Shown: in pieces, positions 36,995-48,005 of the stretch
Layout: each line of letters opens with the position of its first letter
Position numbering within the stretch: position 1 is the stretch's first letter
From: Anomaloglossus baeobatrachus
Lineage: Eukaryota > Chordata > Amphibia > Anura > Aromobatidae
DNA length: 64,000 nucleotides
NCBI RefSeq assembly: GCF_048569485.1
Contig: NC_134358.1
Location: forward strand, 553,694,880 to 553,758,879
Direction of reading: 5' to 3'
Position numbers and translations under genes: made by a program
The notes under the pieces: model-generated
What the model was told of the DNA's origin: nothing
Database searches by the model: none
What the model saw: only the letters and a program-made list of their open reading frames with translations

Positions 36995-37582
36995 TGTAAC
37001 GCTCACCGCCAGGGATGAGGCAGCGAGTGGAATTAGTGGACCCACTGGAGCACAAGGGGTAACCGGGCTTTCACTTTAGTGGGGGGGGCTTAACTAGACA
37101 CCCATCCAGAGGCAGACGCCAGGTGCCACTCCCAGAGCAGTGATTGGGACTGTGGCGGACTGAGGTAAAGGCGGGGTGACTGAGCCAGGCTGGACAGAAA
37201 TGATGGGCACGGCAGAGGTAGTCAGGTACTGGAGACAGACATAAGGTTAACAGGACATGACAAGTAGCTAGCAGACTGGTAAACTGACTAACCGAATGTG
37301 TTACACAGGCACCTCCCCTAATGGGAGAATGCCTTAAATACACTGTGCCTCCCAGCCATAGGCTCAGAGGTATTTCCTGGAAATGACGCGCCAACCCTTT
37401 AAGAGGCAGGCCGGTGTGCGTGAGCGCATCTTAGGTGCACTCCTGGTAACCCTATGCGGCATTTACAGGGCCCGGGATGGGAAGGAGGCAGCAGCACACC
37501 TGGATGGCCGGGGGAGTGCAGGGAAGGACGCAACCCGGTCAGGGCGGTAAGTCGGCATCTCTGCAGAGATGCCGGCGCTACA
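36995..37582 (+). mobile_element. solo LTR (588 bp) with 5-bp TSD CAGGT
   Basis: Begins TGTAACGCTCACC and ends GGCGCTACA (TG...CA). CAGGT lies directly on both sides (36990-36994 and 37583-37587). No internal retroelement sequence is next to it, so it is a solo LTR left after recombination of an LTR element. Same family as 1-563. Superfamily (Gypsy-like or endogenous retrovirus) cannot be decided from the LTR alone. Confidence 0.85.
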
Positions 37583-38460
37583 CAGGTCCAATTACACAAA
37601 CAAAAGTACACCCCTCCTCCCTCCCACAATCTAATCAGACCCTCTAATTGAATACCAATCCTAAACCAAGCTCCCCCAAATAAATACATCCCAAACACTC
37701 TTGAGTGAATACAGACCTCTAATCTTTCTTATACAACCCCCCATACCAATACATGACTCTCCGTGTCTGCAGTGCTCCTCCCAGGAGCCGCCACAGGCAC
37801 TGGCCTGATGTCCGCACTAGTATGGGTGGATCTTTGTCTCTCTATTCAACCAATACAGGCACAAGACCTAGTCAGAAATGCAATGTATGCTGGGAAGGGA
37901 GGAAAACAACATTCCAGCACCTAAAGTGCTGGTAGAATGATGGTAAAGAGGAACCATAAACTAAAGAGATTGAATATGAAATTACAGAACATGAGAAACA
38001 GGAGAGTTCCTGGACATATCAGGCTGGTACGAGCCCAATACAGGCACAGCACATAGTCAGAAATTCAAGTCATTAAACAATGGAAGGTGCAATGCATGCT
38101 GGGAAGTGAGGGAAACAACAGTCCAGCACCTAAAGTGCTGGTAGAATGATGGTAAAGAAGAAATGCCCACTAAAGAGATTATAGAACATGAGAAGTAGGA
38201 GAGCGCCTGGACATATCAGACTGGTTCGTGCCCAATACAGGCACAACACAGTCAGAAATTCAATTCACGACAGGCCAGTCATTAAACAATGGAAAGAGCA
38301 ATGCATGCTGGGAAATGAGGGAAACAACATTCCAGCACCTAAAGTGCTGGTAGAATGATAGTAAAGAGGAAATGCCCACTAAGGAGATTTAAATGTCAAG
38401 TTACATGAGAATTAGGAGAGTTCCGGGACATATGAGACTGGTATGTGCCCATCAAAAAGC
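37583..38460 (+). repeat. ~200-bp tandem repeat, three copies, plus flank
   Basis: Three units (about 37850, 38036 and 38232 onwards) share CAATACAGGCACA, GTCAGAAAT, AATGCATGCTGGGAA, CCAGCACCTAAAGTGCTGGT and AGAATGATGGTAAAGA. The CAGCACCTAAAGTGCTGG core is itself a hairpin. Upstream 37583-37840 is unassigned. Confidence 0.85.
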
Positions 38461-39300
38461 AACAAGACCATGCTAAGTTAAAGGTTTTGTCCTATGATGT
38501 CATTATGGCGGTAAACATTGGCGCAGCAGGTGTTAATGAAGGTTAGCAGTGGGGAGAATGGGTGAAAATGTAAAGGTAAATGACCTATATTTATATTTGG
38601 GGGTCCAATATTTGCATTTTTCCCATCACAATGGCTCACATTTCGGATCCAGAGTCAATAAAACAAAAAAACCTCAAATTTTCATTACCTTTCTCTTCTC
38701 CCGGGACGTGTTCGCCTTTGACGCGCATTATTTAACCATGCTGCAAATTGCAAAGGCTTTTCACCAATTGACAGATAATCGGAATTTAGAAGCAAAAAAA
38801 AAAAATGTGTCCCCCGTAGAAAGTGGTGGCCGGGAAATTACATTGCAGTTTTATTTCCATAAACCGCGGTTCTCGAGTCACGGGAGGAATTTACTGTTTC
38901 CTTCATTTAATACACGGTAATTGGGCCTCTGCCTTATAAATATTACCCTATAAGTACAAAGGGAAAACGAGGATTTCACATTGCCATTTAACAGGGTTTG
39001 GTGTTGTTCTACTTTATCCAGGTTCTTGTCTACATTAATTTATGGTAGAAACTTTTCGTTCATGTTATCCCGGAGGCCATTTCCTGATCCTTGGCATAAA
39101 ATACTAATAAATACCTTCAAATACGCTATTAATAAGTATATGAACTTTATTTAAATTTCCCTCTTTCATTAATATTGGCTCTATAGTCAGAAAATGTCAA
39201 CTGCAGAGTCTCTGCTTCATTGTGCTAAAGTAAAAAAATATATTTTCTGCTTACTGGAAACCATCAGCAAGCTGCTGGTAATGGATACTCAATCAAAGCA
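38461..39300. promoter_or_regulatory. low-repeat island, candidate conserved non-coding element
   Basis: About 800 bp without repeat structure, rich in AT motifs such as GCGCATTATTTAACC, GGTAATTGGGCC, ATACTAATAAATACC, CGCTATTAATAAG and TTTCATTAATATTGGC. A 123-codon frame (38549-38920) has no family features. The enhancer interpretation is inference from composition and locus. Confidence 0.35.
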
Positions 39301-39354
39301 ACTTGACCCTATTAGGTGCAGACACTGAGAAACTGAGGAAGAATAAGGGCTCCT

Positions 39355-41470
39355 TTACAAGGCATATGTGGACCTTATAGTGGGTGGCAAAAGTGGCTAC
39401 TGCTCTGAAGGTTTTGGTGTTTAGTACCTTGAGTGCACAAGGGTGCATTGCTCAGAATAGTCTGTAAATCTTGATGACTTGCTAATAATAACTATAGTAC
39501 TGACACAAACGATAACAAGGCATATGGACCTTATAGTGGGTGGCAAAAGTGGCTACTGCTCTGAAGGTTTTGGTGTTTAGTACCTTGAGTGCACAAGGGT
39601 GCATTGCTCGGAATAGTCTGTTAATCTTGATGGCTTGCTAATGCTAACTACAGTACTGATATAAACGATAAGAAGGCGTATGGACCTTATAGTAGATGGC
39701 AAAAGTGGCTACTGCTCTGAAGGTTTTGGAGTTTAGTACCTTGAGTGCACAAGGGTGCATTGCTCGAAATAGTCTGTAAATCTTGATGGCTTGCTAATAC
39801 CAACTATAGTACTGCCACAATCGATAACAAGCCATATGGACATTATAGTGGGTGGTAAAAGTGGCTCCTGCTCTGAAGGTTTTGGAGTTTAGTACCTTGA
39901 GTGCACAAGGGTGCATTGTTCAAAATAGTCTGTTAATCTTGATGGCTTGCTAAACCTAACTACAGTACTGACGTAAACGATAACAAGGCATATGGACATT
40001 ATGGTGGGTGGCAAAAGGTTGCTCTCACTGTTAAGGTCAAGGTGTTACTATGCCTTACAAATGCTCTTCTGCTAATGTTTAGCACTTTGAGTGCACAAGG
40101 GTGCATTATTCTGAATAGTCAGTCTTGATGGCATGCTAACGCTTATTGTGGGTGGCCAAAAGATGTTCCAATTTTGAAGGTCTTTGTGTCACCATGTATT
40201 ACACAAAAACACTTCCACGGGTATTTAGTAATTTGAGTGCACAAGGGTGCATTGTTATTGAATTATTTGTCAATTTAGATGGCTCGCTAACGCTGCAGTA
40301 CCGACATGAGTGAGAACAAGGCGTATGGACGTTATAGTGGTGGCAAAAGGTTGCTCTCGCTGTTAAGGTCAAGGTGTCACCGTGTCTTACAAATCCGCTT
40401 CTGTGAATGTTTAGTACTTTGAGTGCAAAAAGGTGCATTATTCTGAATAATCTGTCAATCTTGGAGGCTTGCCAATGCTTCTTGTGGGTGGAAAAAGTTG
40501 TTCCAGCTTTGAAAGTTTTGGTGTCCTCATGCATTCCAAAAGTGCTTCTGCTAAAGTTTAGTACTTTGAGTGCACAAGGGTGCATTATTTCGATTAGTCT
40601 GTCAATCTTGAAGGCTTGCTAGCATTCATTGTTGGTGACAAAAGTTGTTACAGCTTTGAAGGTTTCGCTGTACTTGTGTATTCAAAATGTGCTTCTGCTA
40701 ATGTTTATTGCTTTGAGTGCACAAGGGTGCATTATTCTTAATTGCCTGTCAATCTTGATGGCTCTTTAACACTATAGTACCTCCTAGAGCGCTAACAAGA
40801 CATAGATTTATAGTCGGAGGCAAAAAGTGGCTTCTACTGTGAAGATGTTGGTGTCATCATATATTACACACACACACCTTACCGCTGCTGTTTAGTACTC
40901 TGAGTGCACAAAGGTGGATTATTATGAATTATCTGTCAATCTGGGTGGCTCCTTAACTTGCGGTACTGACATGAGCAATAACAAGGCATAAGGATCTTAC
41001 TGTATAGTGGGTGTGAAGAGGTTGCTGTCGCTGTGAAGGTCAAGGAGTCACCGTGCACTTCTGCTAATATTTAGTACTTTGAGTGCACAAGGGTGAATTG
41101 TTCTGAATAGTCTGTCAAACTTGATGGTTTGCTAATACTTATTGTGGGTGGCAAACATTTTTTCCAGCTTTCAAGGTTTTGGTGTCTTACAAATGCAGTT
41201 CTGCTAATATTTAGTACTTTGAGTGCACAAGGGTGAATTGTTCTGAATTGTCTGGCTCATTAATACTGTAAAGCAGTAACAAGGTATAAGGACCTGATAG
41301 TGAGTGGCAAAAGGTTGCTCTCGCTGTGAAGGTCAAGGTGTCACCCTGTCTTACAAATGCACTTCTGCTAATATTTAGTACTTTGAGTGCACAAGGGTGC
41401 ATTATTCTGAATTGTCTGGATTGTATGATTTGATAAGCATCAAATATTGTGCAATGAGGGCAATCTACAC
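39355..41470 (+). repeat. decayed tandem array with TTTGAGTGCACAAGGGTGCA core
   Basis: About 13 copies of a unit with TTTAGTACTTTGAGTGCACA, AGGGTGCATT and CTGTCAATCTTGATGGCT. The first four units (39360-39990) are about 156-158 bp and close to one another. Later units vary in length and include extra segments (AAGGTCAAGGTGTCACC, CTTCTGCTAATGTTTAG), so the array ages from left to right. Confidence 0.9.
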
Positions 41471-41667
41471 TGCAGCCAGTAGGCAACTTTCATTAGGACC
41501 CCCCGGGGTATTTTTTTGCCAAAAACAATCCATCATATTCCAGCTGACACTATTTTTGGTGTAGTACTATGGTTGGGCGCTCCATACCGCTATTTTTCCT
41601 AATTTAGTATAATGCACCAAGTCTTATGCAGAACTGCAGAGGTTCTTAGAGAAACCAGCGCTAATGG

Positions 41668-41734
<67 letters not shown>

Positions 41735-42155
41735 CAGAATAGAGATTTTATGCAGTAAAGCGCCATAAATACCAGTGGAAAGCTGCTGAACGGTGACAGC
41801 CAGGACTGGCGGCACTATTTTATGCACATATTCGTCCTTAAAAAGTACAATGTGTTTCCCATAACATCATTCTCATAAATCTCTGCAGCAATAAAAATAT
41901 TTTGGAAAAGTAAAACGTGTGCAGAGGTCGTATGGTATAAAGCCGGACGACGGCTTCCATGAGCTGCGGGGGCGGCTGCGGGGACGGCTGCGGGGTCTCC
42001 ACTAGGGGATCCATAATGGCTTGTTCCCAGGATCTTGATTTGGTGAGATATAAATATTAAATTAAATAAATGATTATTTTAATCTTTTCTTTTAGCATTA
42101 TGATTCATATTTTAAAATAGCTTTTAATAATGCTTTTCAATTTTCCATATTATTA

Positions 42156-42196
<41 letters not shown>

Positions 42197-42215
42197 ATAT
42201 ATATATAAAAAAAAA
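41471..42215. other. intron with two TA microsatellites and a GC-rich patch
   Basis: (TA)n at 41671-41731 and 42153-42192. Between them is a low-repeat stretch with GGGGGCGGCTGCGGGGACGG at about 41968 and AT-rich, homeodomain-core-rich sequence (TAAATGATTATTTTAATC) at 42065-42130. Confidence 0.5.
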
Positions 42216-42217
42216 AC

Positions 42218-43300
42218 AACAGAAATCTTGCAGATTTTTTCCACTGACCACTGGATCCAATACTAGACTCTAATGGACAGACTGACTCTGACCCTATTGA
42301 CGTGTATAAAACAAATGTTCTGCTTTAGGCTCTTATCTGTGCAAAGGTCATTGGGAGAGGGGAGGAGGAGGTGAGCTGTGACATCACATATTGTGAATGA
42401 TGCTTCTTGTGTTATCTGGGTGATCAGTCATTGTACAGGAAGGGGGAGGAGGTGAGCTGTGACATTTCCTATTCTGAATGGTGGTTCTTGTGTTATCAGT
42501 CACTGTACAGGAGGGGGGAGGTGAGCTGTGACATCACCTTTTGTGAATGGTGGATCCTGTGTTATCTACAGTATATAGAGGTGTTATCAGGCATTTTACA
42601 GGAGAAGGTGAGCTGTGACATCTCCTATTCTGAATGATGGTTCTTGTTATCTACTGTATATAGATAGAGGTGTTGTCAGTCATTGTACAGGAGGGGAGGA
42701 GAGGAACTGTGACATCACCTATTGTGAATGGTGGTTGTGTTGTGCTCTTAGTCATTGTACAGGAGGAGAGGAGAGGAGCTGTGACATCACCTATTGTGAA
42801 TGGTGGTTGTGTTGTGTTATCAGTCATTGTACAGGAGGGGGAGGTGGAGAGCTGTGAAATCATCTATTGTGTATAGTGGATCCTGTGTTATCTACTATAT
42901 ATAGTTAGAGGTGTTGTCAGTCATTGTACAGGAGGGGAGGAGAGGTGCTGTGACATCACCTATTGTCAATGGTGGGTGTGTTCTGTTATCAGTCATAGTA
43001 CAGGAGGAGGTGAGCTGTGACATCATCTATTGTGAATGGTGGATCCTGTGTTATCTACTCTATATACAGAGGTGTTATCAGTCATTTTAATCCTGCCTGT
43101 AAGAATAATAAGACTACTTGAATAGTGTTTTGTATAGAACAGGAAGCACAGGTCTAGTATTAGGCCTAGTGGCCAAAGTGAAAATTGCAAGATTTCTAAA
43201 AAAAATTAATATAGTGATATAGAAAGTGATAAAAATATGTTTACCATAAAAACATTAATAAAACAATAGTTCATTTTCTGACTCATCTCCTTTAAACAGA
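42218..43300 (+). repeat. ~90-bp repeat array inside an inverted-arm element
   Basis: About nine units with AGGTGAGCTGTGACATCACC, TATTGTGAATGGTGG and CAGTCATTGTACAGGAGG (42350-43090). They are bracketed by inverted arms: left AGAAATCTTGCAGATTTTTT, CCACTGACCACTGG, ATACTAGAC (42230-42270); right, the reverse complement around GTCTAGTATTAGGCC and AAAATTGCAAGATTTCT (43150-43200). So the array is the interior of a terminal-inverted-repeat element. The frames of 68-80 codons are period artefacts. Confidence 0.85.
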
Positions 43301-43449
43301 CCCTGTCGCCAGTGTTTTAGGCAATAAGTCAATGCCTTGAGGCTGCAGTGCTTGTAAATACTTTCTAGACATAGCCATGTTGAAATAATCAGTAGAAAAC
43401 ATAGTTATAAATGAATGCCGTGGATGTAAGGAGTCATACAGGCAGTTAA

Positions 43450-43782
43450 GATCACGGCTGTTCCCGATCATGGCCATCTTGGATCACGGCCGTTCTCGAT
43501 CATGGCCGTTCCCCGATCATGGCCATCTTGGATCACGGCCGTTCTCGATCATGGCCGTTCCCCGATCATGGCCATCTTGGATCACGGCCGTTCCCGATCA
43601 TGGCCATCTTGGATCATGACCGTTCTTGATCATGGCCGTTCCCCGATCATGGCCATCTTGGATCACTGCCGTTCCCGATCATGGCCATCTTGGATCATGG
43701 CCGTTCCCCGATCATTGCCATCTTGGATCACGGCCGTTCCCGATCATGGCCATCTTGGATCTCGGCCGTTCCCCGATCTCTG
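43450..43782 (+). repeat. minisatellite, GATCATGGCCATCTTGGATC type
   Basis: Alternating half-units GATCATGGCCGTTCCCC, GATCATGGCCATCTTG and GATCACGGCCGTTC(C/T)C in irregular order, about 20 half-units. The 121-codon frame through it (PSWITAVLDHGRS-like) follows from the repeat. Confidence 0.92.
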
Positions 43783-45086
43783 TGAAATTACCACCACTGT
43801 AGCTCACTCATCCTTACCTTCCAAAGATGGGTCCTTTAGGTCTCATAACAGACCTGTCCAAAGCTGAAAATGGCGTAGATAACATCACATTCATCTACCA
43901 GATGTTGACACTTGATGGATGGAGTTTTTTATGAGAAGTGACCCCTGTGGGTTGACATCAGACGTCCCAACACCGGATCTTTGCCTGTTTTCCACCAACC
44001 ATCATCCACCAGACTCGTTGGCCAGCCATGACTCTTAAGACTTTGGTGGCTCCTCTCAGTTCTTCAATGAAGTCCCTGTCTCTGATGAAATTACCATTGT
44101 CCTTTCATGTCCCAGAAACCACATAAAAGACGACGAAGACAAAGCAAAGTGTTTTGGTTAACCAAAACATTCCTACAGTGTCTTATCAGTGGAACATAAG
44201 CTCTCGTGTTGCTTTCTGCTGCAGATATCCCCTCGTTGGACAGTGCCGGATGCCAAGGTTTCTCCTCTGACCATGCGAACATCCAAAAATCACACAACTG
44301 ATGGTATCTAGTCCTCGGGGAAAAAAAAGGGGGCAATGTTCTGTTGTATGACTGTAGCTGTGAGTCAGAGGCTTCTAACCAGATTCCCATAATGGGGGCT
44401 GCGGTGACCTCCCCCCTCTGATTGTCTGAAAATCAGTTAACGAGAAGATGAGGAATTATTTACACAAAAGGGGTCATTGATGTAAAGCAATGGAGAAGCC
44501 TCGGAGAAAAGCTCGCTCTACTCTAAGGAGCCTTGTTTCACATGTTCAGACCCCGCAAGGTTTTCTTTGTAGATGACTTGGAGCCAAGGATGAGAAAACC
44601 CTTTAACGACACTTAAACACAACACGGACTTGGAACTTTTTGCCGTTCTCTGTCTGGCCGGAAGCAGAGTTGACAACTTTTTTTTCTTGACAGCTTTAGA
44701 AAAAATCACGGACAATATTTTTTTACGGAGACATTGGAAAACCAAAATAAATCATTGATTATAACTGTGATCCGTGTCTACAGCCCCAAATTGTGATCTG
44801 AAGTTTCTTCAGCTTCAAAAGAATCACGGAAACCTTCAAATTTTTTTTTACGGACAAAGCAAAAAAGTGCCCTATGGACTGTCCTGGAATTTCTGGCCGA
44901 AAAGCCAAGTCTTTTTCGTTTTATTGGAAGTCTCATATTTTTTCGAAAAATACTCTAAAAGTGCGTTGAGTCGGGAATACAAGTCCTACACTTGTCTGAC
45001 ATCATACAAGATTGCATTCAGCTATTTTTTTCTTGGTTTCCTACTTGGGCAAGTCACATTAGAATTGAATGTATAGGAGCAAAATC
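43783..45086. other. unassigned intron sequence
   Basis: No repeat arms or recognised family. A minus-strand frame of 99 codons (44091-44390) is open but lacks family features. The segment GTGAAATTACC at 43790 recurs as GATGAAATTACC at 44083, hinting at an old duplication. Confidence 0.35.
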
Positions 45087-45089
45087 TAA

Positions 45090-45273
45090 AGGGTGCTTTA
45101 CACGCTGCGACATCGCTAGCGATCTCATTAGCTGACACGCCAGATCGTAGATGCGATCTGCCGAGATCACACATAGGTCGTTTTATAGCGCCGGTCACAT
45201 GTGCGATCTCGGCATCTGGCGTGTCACATCGCTAACGAGATCGCTAGTGATGTCGCAGTGTGTAAAGCACCCT
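45090..45273. mobile_element. Harbinger-like MITE (184 bp) with TSD TAA
   Basis: Inverted ends AGGGTGCTTTACACGCTGCG and AGGGTGCTTTACACACTGCG are nearly identical. TAA lies at 45087-45089 and 45274-45276. The element is almost one long hairpin (GACATCGCTAGCGATCTC arms). Confidence 0.88.
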
Positions 45274-45449
45274 TAAGAGCCATGATTACCGTAGGGGAGA
45301 TCCTCTAATTGCCACCATGGTAATTATTCCTCTTCTTACTCTCCTAGCCTAAGCAGTATAAAAAAAGTCAGATTTTAATCTCTAAAAAATGAACGATTTT
45401 ACTGTAGTTAATCTGCATTGTCATCTGCCGTTCGTTTTATATACCAGCA

Positions 45450-46110
45450 GTAGTGATGAGTGGGCACTACCATGCTTGGGTGCTCAGTAGTCGTAACTAG
45501 TGATGAGCGGGCACTACCATGCTCGGGTGCTCGGTACTGGTAACTAGTGATGAGCGGGCACTACCATGCTTGGGTGCTCGGTACTCGTAACTAGTGATGA
45601 GCGGGCACTATCATGCTCGGGTGCTCAGTACTTGTAACTAGTGATGAGCAGGCACTATCATGCTCGGGTGCTCAGTACTGGTAACTAGTGATGAGTGGGC
45701 ACTACCATGCTCAGGTGCTCAGTACTGGTAACTAGTGATGAGTGGGCACTACCATGCTCAGGTGCTCAGTACTGGTAACTAGTGATGAGTGGGCACTACC
45801 ATGCTCAGGTGCTCAGTACTGGTAACTAGTGATGAGTGGGCACTACCATGCACGGGTGCTCAGTACTCGTAATAACTAGTGATGAGCGGGCACTACCATG
45901 CTCTAGTGCTTGCTACTCGTAACTAGTGATAAACGAGAACTAACATGCTCGGGTGCTCGGATGGGCACAACTCAAGTACCAGACTATAATGATACTCAAG
46001 CATTTTTCTGGACGATTTCCCTGAAAAATGCTCAATTTCCCAATTGACTTCCATTATACTCGGTACTCGAGTCGGGCCAATCCGAGCATCCAACTGCTCG
46101 TTACAAGTAC
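45450..46110 (+). repeat. 47-bp repeat array with palindromic end, about 10 copies
   Basis: Units of GATGAGTGGGCACTACCATG, CTCAGGTGCTCAGTACTGGT, AACTAGT (45455-45950) lead into the palindromic core of the same family: AAGCATTTTTCTGGACG against CTGAAAAATGCTCAATTTCC at about 46000-46040, closing with CCGAGCATCCAACTGCTCGT. Only one arm has been amplified here. Confidence 0.88.
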
Positions 46111-46114
46111 CAAG

Positions 46115-47354
46115 CAACAGCAAGTATAAGATCTCTCCACAGGTGTCAATGGGATTTAGATCCGGACTCATTGCAGCCACTTCAGACTCTCCAGCGCTTT
46201 GTTTCTATCCATTTCTGGGGATTCTTGAAGTATGTCTGGGGTCATTGTCCTGCTGGTAGACCCATGACTTAGGACACAAACCCAGCTTGCTGACCCCGGG
46301 TACTATACCCAAAATCCTTTTGGTAATCTTCAAATTTCATGAGGTCTTGCACACAATAAAGGCAGCAAGACAATCCCAAAATATCTCTGACCTCCACCAT
46401 GTGTGACTGTAGGTCCTGTGTTCTTTTCTTTGTAGGCCTCATTCTGGTTTTTGGTAAACAGTAGAATGATGTACTTTACCAAAAAGCTCTATCTTGATCT
46501 CATCTGTCCACAAGATGCTTATCCAGAAGGATTTTGGTTACTCACGTACATTTTGGCAAACTGCATTGTAGATTTTATTTATGTCTCTGTGTCAGTAGTG
46601 GGGTTCTCCTGAGTCCCCTACATAGCTTTTCAATCCATTCCAATGTGGATGGATAGTTTGCTCTGACACTGATGACCCTTGAGCCTGCAGGACAGCTTGA
46701 ATTTCTTTGGAACTTGATTGCAGTGGCTTATCCACCATGCGGACTATCCTGCGTTACAACCTTCATAAATTTTGCTCTGCCGCCAACATTCAGGGAGATC
46801 AGCTACAGTGCCAAGGGTTATAAACGTCTTGATTATATTGTGCACAGTCTACAAAGGAACATCAATATCCTTGGACATGGACTTGTTGCTTTGAGATTAT
46901 TGATATTTTTCGACAATTTTGGTTCTCATGTCCTCAGATAGTTCTCTTCTCCTCTTTCTGGTCTCCATGCTTAGTGTGGCACACACAGACACACAATGCA
47001 AATATCGAGTCAACTTCTCCCCTTTTTATCTGGTTTCAGGTGTGATTTTCATATTGCCCATACTTGTTACTTGCTACAAGTGAGTTTGAACGAGCATCAC
47101 ATGCTTGAAACAAAGTTGTTTACCTTCAATTTTGGAAAAGTGCAAACAACTTTGTTTGGGCAATATTTGGAATTTTGGGTGAAATTACAGTATGTGCAAT
47201 TTTCTTTTTTTTTCTCTGCTTTTTTTGTGTTGTTCAAATACACACAAAGGAAATAAACGTGTGTATAACAAAACATGTAATTGCAATAGTTTTCTGGATT
47301 TGTTTAGGGATTTTTTAAGGATCCAACACTTTCCAACACTTTCGGTAGTGACTG
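46115..47354 (-). mobile_element. decayed Tc1-like transposon, minus strand
   Basis: The right terminal repeat reads CAGTCACTACCGAAAGTGTT, GGAAAGTG on the minus strand and is followed by TA at 47355-47356. The other end is lost at the junction with the 47-bp element at about 46115, so that element probably inserted into or deleted it. The coding region on the minus strand is recognisable piecewise: METRKRRRELSEDMRTKIVEKYQ start near 46968, LWTDEIKIELFGK in the middle, QQDNDPRHTS and MSPDLNPID at the end. Many stops and frame changes make this the oldest of the four Tc1 copies. Confidence 0.82.
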
Positions 47355-47356
47355 TA

Positions 47357-47577
47357 TATGAACTCATAGGTGACTTCTAAAATTCAGGTAGAAAATCTAA
47401 ACAATATTTGGATTTTTAGCCCAATTAATGCCATATAAATATATATATTATATATATATTATATATATATAAATATATAAATTCAACATTGTCTTGTTTT
47501 TGTCACCTTTACTATTTATCTATATTTTTTCAGTGGTTACAGTTTCATTTTTTTCTAAATTCTCTGTGTACACAGAG
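47357..47577. other. AT-rich spacer
   Basis: TATATATTATATATA-type sequence at 47437-47478; otherwise unassigned. Confidence 0.5.
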
Positions 47578-47580
47578 TTA

Positions 47581-48002
47581 AGCCGGCGTCACACGCTACG
47601 ATATATCGGGCGATCTCATGAGTGACGTGACACGCCCAGATCGGATTTACGATTTGCCGAGATCGCTCATAGGTCGTTTATTTGATGTCCCACGTAACGA
47701 TCTCAAAAACGACGCATCAGCGATCAACGATAAATTGTTTGACCCAGGCGGTCGTTTGAATGTTGTTCGTCGTTGGCAGGGTGTCAAACGGAGCAATATG
47801 TCGGCTGCATCCCCAAAAGCAAACCATTTTTTAAAAATGAATGACGTGTCAACGATCCACGATTTTCATCCTATTTGCGATCATTCAGAGTCGCTCGTAG
47901 GTGTCACACGCAACGACGTCGCGAACGATGCCGGATGTGCTTCACGGAATCCGTGACCCCGACGACATATCGCCCGATATATTGTCTCGTGTGACGCCGC
48001 CT
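47581..48002. mobile_element. Harbinger-like MITE (422 bp) with TSD TTA
   Basis: Left end AGCCGGCGTCACACGCTACG, then ATATATCGGGCGAT. The right end on the minus strand reads AGGCGGCGTCACACGAGACA, then ATATATCGGGCGAT. TTA lies at 47578-47580 and 48003-48005. The 112-codon frame inside is not a recognised protein. Confidence 0.88.
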
Positions 48003-48005
48003 TTA

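Noticed and set aside
43502-43867. 121-codon Trp/His/Pro-rich frame
   Set aside because: It follows the GATCATGGCC minisatellite; no family features.
44091-44390. Possible 99-codon minus-strand gene
   Set aside because: No recognised domain, no splice or promoter context; length is within chance expectation.
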